From the NCBI GenBank assembly GCA_964640055.1, contig CAZXFH010000031.1:1-39459 (forward strand): a stretch of 39,459 bases of DNA. Direction: 5' to 3'. This document shows, one piece after another, positions 34,482-39,459 of the stretch. A program made the translations under genes and the position numbers. The notes under the pieces are model-generated. The model had not been told where the DNA came from. It did not search any database and saw nothing but the letters and a program-made list of their open reading frames with translations. Each line of letters starts with the position of its first letter. Positions within the stretch are counted from its first letter, which is position 1. The DNA comes from CAZXFH01 sp964640055. GTDB taxonomy: Bacteria > Fidelibacterota > UBA2242 > JAFGTP01.

Positions 34482-34988
34482 TCATTTCTTTTCTTTTTCT
34501 TTCATTTTCTTTTCAATACTTTCGAGCCGGTCATCCAGATCATTAACCTCCTGGTTCATCCGCCGCATAATCTGGCGCAAATCAGAAATATCGCTCTGCT
34601 CTTTACGGCGTAATTCAGAGAGTTTACGCTCTGTTTCAGCCTGCTGATTTTTCAATTTAGTCAGCTCATTTTCAGTATTGACCCGCAGTTGTCTGATGAT
34701 CAGGCCCAAGGAATCAGCCTTATTGTCAATTTTACGATTTAATATATTCAAGTGCATATCAAATTCATCTTGCCGCGCCTGAAACTGACGGATGTGCTTT
34801 CCCCGTCCCTCAAAGCGAAGTTCCAGGTCATGGACTTTGTGATCAAATTCCTCCACCTGTATGGTTTGCAGGGAATCCTGTTCATTGAGAACGGCCATCC
34901 GTTCCTTAACATTATTAACGACAAAAGCATAATAAATTGCAGCGGCAATGAGGATGACAATTATGATTGTCCTAATTACTTCTTTCAT
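34482..34988 (-). CDS. membrane-anchored coiled-coil protein
   Basis: A 168-residue protein with one N-terminal hydrophobic anchor (residues about 6-23, IRTIIIVILIAAAIYYAFVV) and a charged, almost wholly helical remainder that should form a coiled coil (heptads through NELTKLKNQQAETERKLSEL and the lysine-rich end EKKMKEKEKK). No enzyme motif is seen. Start ATG 34988 follows GGAG by 8 bases. It precedes the Pal-CpoB fusion, and since that fusion lacks CpoB's N-terminal coiled-coil trimerisation domain, this protein could be a partner (inference only). Confidence 0.75.
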   Translation of the reverse strand: MKEVIRTIIIVILIAAAIYYAFVVNNVKERMAVLNEQDSLQTIQVEEFDHKVHDLELRFEGRGKHIRQFQARQDEFDMHLNILNRKIDNKADSLGLIIRQLRVNTENELTKLKNQQAETERKLSELRRKEQSDISDLRQIMRRMNQEVNDLDDRLESIEKKMKEKEKK

Positions 34989-35034
34989 CAACGACTCCTA
35001 TCCTTTCTTATAGTTTTAATCAACAATATTGTTT

Positions 35035-35379
35035 TTATTCTTTAAGGTGGCGTTCCCAATCACCTTCTTTTGGTTTAAACTTCTCCGCAGACGGAGCAGT
35101 TGTCCCGGTTTTATTAGTCGCGCCGGCGTCAGGTGCAGCCGTAGATGGACTGTCTTGCGGAGCATCAGGTTCCCGCTCTTGTTTTAACTCTTGAAGCAAT
35201 TCACTGATATCGCGGTGGAATATTTCGATGGTATCTGATAGCCGCTGTAATAATTCTTCGCGTAACTCATTGCCGTAAAGATTATTTATCCCTTGCAGCA
35301 GATCATCAAATTTGGTTTCCAAATATTGGCGGCACTTTTCTTCATCACTAAAATTGATATTGTCTGTATATTCATCCAT
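35035..35379 (-). CDS. hypothetical small acidic protein
   Basis: A 114-residue protein of unknown function. The first 70 residues are predicted helical and strongly acidic (SDEEKCRQYLETKFDDLLQG and ETIEIFHRD-type helix), the middle is a Pro/Ala/Thr/Ser-rich low-complexity linker and the last 20 residues are basic (EKFKPKEGDWERHLKE). No signal peptide, so cytoplasmic. AAGGA precedes ATG 35379. It lies 46 bases before the coiled-coil gene and is probably co-transcribed with it. Confidence 0.7.
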   Translation of the reverse strand: MDEYTDNINFSDEEKCRQYLETKFDDLLQGINNLYGNELREELLQRLSDTIEIFHRDISELLQELKQEREPDAPQDSPSTAAPDAGATNKTGTTAPSAEKFKPKEGDWERHLKE

Positions 35380-35491
35380 GGATCTAAAATCCTTCTTTAA
35401 ATTTCAATCTTGAATTTACAAATCTTGGATTAATTTTCAACATTTTTCTGTTAAAATCAGCGCTTTCCGGTCCTTTTTACTGTGGTCATCA

Positions 35492-36496
35492 TTAACCTTG
35501 CACAATATTGATCTCGGCGCCGCACTCGCATCGTCCCTCGCTCAGCTTATGCCGGGCGACCGAAAATCCATGCCGCTCGATCAGTAAACGGCCACATTCC
35601 GGGCAATAAGTATGATTATACCGGTCAGCCATAACATTACCCTCATAAACATAATGGATACCCGCTTGCTGGGCGATCTCACAGGCGCGGTCCAAGACCT
35701 CTTTAGGAGTCCGTCCCCGGTCCTGCATTTTATGCGCAGGATAAAAAGCGGAGAAATGCAGTGGTGTTTCCCTCCCCAAATGTTGGTCTACCCACTGGAC
35801 AATCTTTTTTATTTCCTGGTCGGTATCATTCAATTCCGGTATAATCAGGGTCGTTAATTCTATAAAAGTATTCATTTTTTTTATGGTTTGAATAGCGTCC
35901 AATACCGCCTCCAGGCGCCCCTGACATTCCTTTTTATAAAAATCTTTTGAAAAAGATTTTAAATCAATATTAGCGGCATCTATATATTGATAAATATCTT
36001 TGGCTGCCTGGGGATTAATGTAGCCATTAGTCACCATGACCGTCTTGAGGTTTTCCTGCTGAGCCCGCTGCGCAATATCAACCACATATTCGCCGAAAAC
36101 CGTAGGCTCGTTGTAAGTGAAGGCAATGGACTTACAGTTGCTTTTTTGGGCTAAGGACACCACCTGCCGGGGAGAGACTTTGCGGGCATTAAAATCTTCA
36201 TAGGTTCCCCGGGCCAGTTCCCAGTTCTGACAGAAAGAGCATTTCAGATTGCAGCCCATAGTGCCAAGGGAAAAGGAACGGGTGCCCGGCAAAAAGTGAT
36301 ACAAAGGTTTTTTTTCGATTGGATCGGCATGCAAAGCAATGGGATGGGCATAACTCAATGAGAAAAGTTCACCGTCTGTATTACGCCGTACATTACAAAC
36401 CCCCAGTTCGCCTTTTTTAATCCGACAAGATTGTGGACATAAAAAGCAGTGAACTTTCTGATCGGTCTGTTTTTCCCACCAGCGTGCTACTTGCAC
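35492..36496 (-). CDS. amrS: AmmeMemoRadiSam-system radical SAM enzyme
   Basis: A 334-residue radical SAM protein from GTG 36496, preceded by AGGATAGGGA. It has an N-terminal zinc-like cysteine region (CFLCPQSCRI and GVCNVR), the [4Fe-4S] motif C82-x3-C86-x2-C89, and the conserved GTMGCNLKCSFCQNW and FTYNEPTVF that mark AmrS. The C-terminal zinc-ribbon (CPECGRLL and CECGAEI) is present. Amr systems usually also encode Memo and AMMECR1 proteins; neither is seen here, so they lie elsewhere or are missing. The reaction product is not firmly known. A 17-base palindrome lies about 70 bases upstream. Confidence 0.92.
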   Translation of the reverse strand: MQVARWWEKQTDQKVHCFLCPQSCRIKKGELGVCNVRRNTDGELFSLSYAHPIALHADPIEKKPLYHFLPGTRSFSLGTMGCNLKCSFCQNWELARGTYEDFNARKVSPRQVVSLAQKSNCKSIAFTYNEPTVFGEYVVDIAQRAQQENLKTVMVTNGYINPQAAKDIYQYIDAANIDLKSFSKDFYKKECQGRLEAVLDAIQTIKKMNTFIELTTLIIPELNDTDQEIKKIVQWVDQHLGRETPLHFSAFYPAHKMQDRGRTPKEVLDRACEIAQQAGIHYVYEGNVMADRYNHTYCPECGRLLIERHGFSVARHKLSEGRCECGAEINIVQG

Positions 36497-36562
36497 AATT
36501 CCCTATCCTTGTTATAGATACTAGCTAAATTCCTAAAAACACTCATTTCTTACCAAGCTAAG

Positions 36563-36579
36563 CATATTCAGTGAATATG
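36563..36579. promoter_or_regulatory. 17-base palindrome, likely operator
   Basis: CATATTCAGTGAATATG has 8-base arms that are exact inverted copies around one central base. The short centre cannot form an RNA loop, so a dimeric DNA-binding protein is a better explanation. It lies 67 bases upstream of the amrS start and 22 bases after the stop of the small membrane protein gene. Confidence 0.5.
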
Positions 36580-36600
36580 TCAATTAGCACTCGGAATAAA

Positions 36601-36945
36601 TCAGAGTTTATCATTCCTCACATCAGCCCCCAGCAACAGTACAATCGCAGCAAAAATGGCCAGTACACCGATCACCTGTCCCTGTCCCAGACTGGTGATC
36701 AGTCCCAGCATAATCAATGCCACGGCAGCCAACCCCACTTTTTTCAGGGCCAATATGGCTGCCAAAACAATCAGGATATTCAGCACAAGACTCATAACAC
36801 TGTTACGATCAGCTACGCTGTTAAAATATATACCCAGAAGGCCGGCCAGTCCCCCTAAAATCAAACCGCTATATCGAAAAAAGCGATCTTTCCGGCTTTC
36901 CTGTTTGCGTAACGGATTTTTGCGTTTGACCTTGATTCTCTGCAT
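36601..36945 (-). CDS. small integral membrane protein of unknown function
   Basis: A 114-residue protein with a basic N-terminus (MQRIKVKRKNPLRKQESRKD) and about three or four hydrophobic helices across residues 24-108 (FFRYSGLILGGLAGLLGIYF, then VLNILIVLAAILALKKVG and VIGVLAIFAAIVLLL). It has no known domain. The positive N-terminus predicts its location in the cytoplasm. The start lacks a clear ribosome binding site. It lies between the ppiD-like gene and amrS and could be a separate transcript, as 300 bases without a gene precede it. Confidence 0.7.
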   Translation of the reverse strand: MQRIKVKRKNPLRKQESRKDRFFRYSGLILGGLAGLLGIYFNSVADRNSVMSLVLNILIVLAAILALKKVGLAAVALIMLGLITSLGQGQVIGVLAIFAAIVLLLGADVRNDKL

Positions 36946-37247
36946 TAACGACCGATGATTTTGAGTTCCATATTCTGTTTAACAATATCGATAACAATTT
37001 AAAAAATCAATAGTTATTATCAGGTAAAGGTTATATTGATTAAGAATTTTTCAGCCCTCTCTGCGGCAAAATATTTATCCCATCCGGGATCTTGCACATT
37101 GCGCCGTATATCAGACGCAATGGCCTATTCAGTCGGTCCGCGTTTATGCCGCTTGGATTTTAAAAACAATCCAATAAAATTTGTGTGTTATGGTTGAGAG
37201 ATATATTGTTATATCGCGGAATCAGTTAACGGAGCAATCAGGATACA
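36946..37247. other. gap with an inverted repeat, otherwise featureless
   Basis: About 300 bases between the small membrane protein and the ppiD-like gene. CATTGCG (37097-37103) and CGCAATG (37116-37122) are perfect inverted copies with a 12-base loop; no T-run follows. No open frame or RNA gene was recognised. It probably contains the promoter of the small membrane protein. Confidence 0.45.
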
Positions 37248-39074
37248 TTATTGATACATATTGGCCCGGTTATCGATAATTTCCACTTTCGTTTTCAGTG
37301 CGGCAACCCATTTATTATAGAATTCCCGTTGTTTCTGTTCATACAGCTGGGTGTAGATCTCTGCTCTTTTTGCCTGGTAATCCGCTTTATCAAATTCCGA
37401 GCGGGAGATCAAGCGCAGGATAACAAAATTATTGCGGATCCTGATCGGCCGGCTGATTTGTACCCTCTCTAAACCCAAGAGGCTTCCAATCACTTGGGGA
37501 TCACGTCCCAAGGATTTGATGGGTTTTTCCAGGGTAGTGAGTTCGTGATGAAGATATTCAGCACCAGAATACTTTTGCGCTAAGGCTTTGAGGGCCTGCC
37601 CGGTGTCTAATTGCTGATAAACCGTATCCGCTTTCTGTCGCAATCGTAAGACCTGCTTTTCGGTTAAAATCTTTTGCTCAATGGTTTCTTTGATATCTGA
37701 CAGGGGTTTATGATGGGCTTCTTTGACCCGGGCCAGACGAAAGACGGCATATCCATTTTCATTGCGGTAAACTTCTGAAATCGAGCCGATGGGGTTATTG
37801 CTAAAAGCAAACCGGGTGGCTTGCGGAAAAAGTCCAAGGCCGCGGATAAAACGGGTGTCTTCCTTTAGGGCTGGTGTTTGCGCAATCCGGAGGTTATGGG
37901 AGTCAGCGGCAGCTTGAAAACCAAACTCATTGGCATCAAAAGCAAACAGATTGGCCTGGGAACTGATTTTACTGCGGGTTTCCGGGCCGGCATTTATTTT
38001 CAGTAAAATATGCCGGGCCTTTACCTGTTCTTTACCTTTTTGCACCTGTTTATCTTCGACTTTGATCAAGTGATATCCGAAAGAAGTCAAGACCGGACCA
38101 GCGACCTGCCCTATAGGGGTATTAAAGGCTACTTTTTCAAAAGGCGGAACCATCTGACCCCGTTCAAACCAGCCCAAATCCCCCCCGCTGTTTTTACCGC
38201 TGGGATCCTCTGTATACTCGGCGGCCACCGTTTTAAAACTCTCTCCGCCTTTGATCCGTTGTTTTAAATCCTGGGCCAGGTGACGCACCATTTGGGTATC
38301 GCTCGGGGCTGGATTGAGCTTAAAAAAGACATAATCCAGTACCCGGGTTTCATCGACAAAATAATCTTCCTTATGACTTTGGTAATAGTCACGAACTTCC
38401 TGAGCGGGAATAAAGAGACTATCATTCTGGACCAGTGCAAAGGGCAGGGTAAGGCTTTCAAATTCAAAGCTTAAGTTGGCCTGCATATACTCCATTCTGA
38501 TTTCCCATTCACTGACCGTTACCAGATTCTGAATTAAATTAGAAACTTTTTGATAGGGTAATGAAGCGCGCACCTGCTGTTCAACGGGAAACCATTCATT
38601 TCCCTGGGGATTATTCAAACGGTCTAAATACTTCTGATAGTCGAACTGGCCATCGGTTTGGAAGGCTTCATGCTGTTGCAGGAATTCCGGCGGATTATTA
38701 CGTAAATAATAATAGATCTCACGGTCTGTGGTGGCCAGGTCAAGTTGCTTTATAGCGCCCCCAACGACCACTTCATTAACAAAGGAATCCCAGACTTGGT
38801 CGGATACTTGCTGTACAGTGCGGTCATCGACCGGCCGGCCCTGTTCGCGATACTGATTCAACTGATACTCAACCATGCGGGAAAAATTTTCCGCCTTTAA
38901 TTCACGATCATCGACGATTCCGGCCAAGCCTCTCAGTTTACTTTTACCGGTGATGATATCCATTACATTGGCCCCACCGACCAAACCACCGATCGTCATA
39001 CTGAGTACAAATAAAATGATTAAAGCCCACAGTATTATATGTGTTTGTTCCCTTAATTTTTCCATTAAACCCAT
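37248..39074 (-). CDS. PpiD-like periplasmic peptidyl-prolyl isomerase/chaperone
   Basis: A 608-residue protein from ATG 39074. A TTG 12 bases upstream abuts the GGAGG site and is too close to be used, so the ATG 12 bases further on was chosen. One N-terminal anchor (TM at about 14-36, IILWALIILFVLSMTIGGLV) is followed by a SurA_N-type domain, a parvulin PPIC domain (about 275-338; EDPSGKNSGGDLGWFERGQM and FNTPIGQVAGPVLTSFGYHL) and a second parvulin-like or chaperone region at the C-terminus. This is the layout of PpiD, which helps newly translocated proteins fold at the periplasmic face of the inner membrane. Confidence 0.9.
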   Translation of the reverse strand: MGLMEKLREQTHIILWALIILFVLSMTIGGLVGGANVMDIITGKSKLRGLAGIVDDRELKAENFSRMVEYQLNQYREQGRPVDDRTVQQVSDQVWDSFVNEVVVGGAIKQLDLATTDREIYYYLRNNPPEFLQQHEAFQTDGQFDYQKYLDRLNNPQGNEWFPVEQQVRASLPYQKVSNLIQNLVTVSEWEIRMEYMQANLSFEFESLTLPFALVQNDSLFIPAQEVRDYYQSHKEDYFVDETRVLDYVFFKLNPAPSDTQMVRHLAQDLKQRIKGGESFKTVAAEYTEDPSGKNSGGDLGWFERGQMVPPFEKVAFNTPIGQVAGPVLTSFGYHLIKVEDKQVQKGKEQVKARHILLKINAGPETRSKISSQANLFAFDANEFGFQAAADSHNLRIAQTPALKEDTRFIRGLGLFPQATRFAFSNNPIGSISEVYRNENGYAVFRLARVKEAHHKPLSDIKETIEQKILTEKQVLRLRQKADTVYQQLDTGQALKALAQKYSGAEYLHHELTTLEKPIKSLGRDPQVIGSLLGLERVQISRPIRIRNNFVILRLISRSEFDKADYQAKRAEIYTQLYEQKQREFYNKWVAALKTKVEIIDNRANMYQ

Positions 39075-39125
39075 ATTTTTATTCAACCTCCTTTATTGCT
39101 TTATGCACTCCGGTTACAGCCGTTA

Positions 39126-39154
39126 AATATAATCAAAATATAAGCATCAGGCAA
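39126..39154 (-). promoter_or_regulatory. candidate promoter of the ppiD-like gene
   Basis: On the minus strand TTGCCT (39149-39154) and TATATT (39126-39131) are 17 bases apart, about 50 bases upstream of the start. They are correctly spaced for a housekeeping promoter. Confidence 0.5.
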
Positions 39155-39192
39155 AGAAATTCCCCTGTATTCCGGATGGAAGCATGCGGCGA

Positions 39193-39459
39193 TTAAGCTT
39201 GAATTTCAGCCATCATTACCGGAGTTACGTTCCGGAACTTTACTCCATTCATTACGAGCCCCTGGTTTTTATAAACCCAGGTTTGCCTGGTGCCTCGGAA
39301 GGTTGGCATTGAGGTATACGCCAAGGCCCTCTATTTCCTTTTTTGATAGGGGATGCAGTTGGTTTGGGGCCGTTTCCCTTTTGGAAGCCCTTGGAAGGGC
39401 AAGGGACTTGACTGCAGGCATGCAACTGAAGTTAAGACCGTCATACCCAAGGATCGAAT
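39193..39459 (-). other. interrupted open frame at the window edge, with hairpins
   Basis: On the minus strand one frame runs from the window edge for 42 sense codons to TAG (39333-39331), then is open for 45 more to TAA (39195-39193). The second part ends with GVKFRNVTPVMMAEIQA. It has no start signal and no family could be named. The same bases hold several stems, for example CCAGG-TTTG-CCTGG, GCCCTTGGAAGGGC and CCGGA/TCCGG. It may be a decayed gene, part of a mobile element or a structured RNA; no choice can be made. Confidence 0.25.

Noticed and set aside
36656..36958. 100-residue plus-strand frame
   Set aside because: Antisense to the small membrane protein, whose hydrophobic helices give a better explanation.

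Overview
The window reads as one chromosomal segment of an uncultured bacterium of the Fibrobacterota-Chlorobiota-Bacteroidota (FCB) superphylum, most likely Calditrichota/KSB1-like (inference). The grounds are a C-terminal sorting-type beta domain on a secreted metalloprotease, abundant TPR lipoproteins, a Pal-type lipoprotein fused to a CpoB-like TPR domain, strong GGAGG ribosome binding sites, and an ordinary mid-GC housekeeping content. There is no rRNA, phage, insertion sequence or CRISPR array; one tRNA gene (Leu, anticodon CAA) is present.

Region 1 (1-7500, + strand) is a metabolic cluster: an HD-like protein whose HD doublet is AD, the large and small subunits of an aconitase/isopropylmalate-dehydratase family enzyme, a CDF metal transporter, an isocitrate/isopropylmalate-type dehydrogenase, a MmgE/PrpD-family dehydratase and a class V PLP enzyme. 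The three enzyme types together could carry a tricarboxylate from citrate (or a homologue or methyl-derivative) to the 2-oxoacid. No textbook leucine or TCA operon has this layout.

Region 2 (7500-17970) holds lemA-TPM-TPM, a Na+/dicarboxylate-type symporter, an orphan CARF-nuclease (Card1/Can2-like) whose nuclease motif looks broken, a convergent EamA transporter, a GNAT-like protein, glycogen phosphorylase and a sirtuin.

Region 3 (18012-24593, + strand) is a compact run: a TPR lipoprotein, pyrK-pyrD with overlapping ends, rlpA-like, cdsA-like and a GlmU-like nucleotidyltransferase. Just after it lies a 55-codon remnant of a PstB-type ATPase.

Region 4 (25100-32400) has a small lipoprotein (+), then a minus-strand operon of an acyl-CoA synthetase, purM, gpsA and a secreted metalloprotease. 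The protease has no ATG/GTG/TTG in front of its signal peptide, and an ATT codon sits at ideal distance from a Shine-Dalgarno sequence.

Region 5 (32400-39459) starts with tRNA-Leu (+). All following genes are on the minus strand and mostly concern the cell envelope: Pal-CpoB fusion lipoprotein, anchored coiled-coil protein, small acidic protein, AmrS-type radical SAM enzyme, small membrane protein and a PpiD-like periplasmic chaperone. The last 330 bases contain no convincing gene but do contain several hairpins and an interrupted open frame running off the edge.

The best candidates for something undescribed are the dehydratase/dehydrogenase module in region 1, the orphan CARF protein, and the Pal-CpoB fusion with its neighbouring coiled-coil gene. 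All functional statements rest on motif recognition by eye; no search was run.
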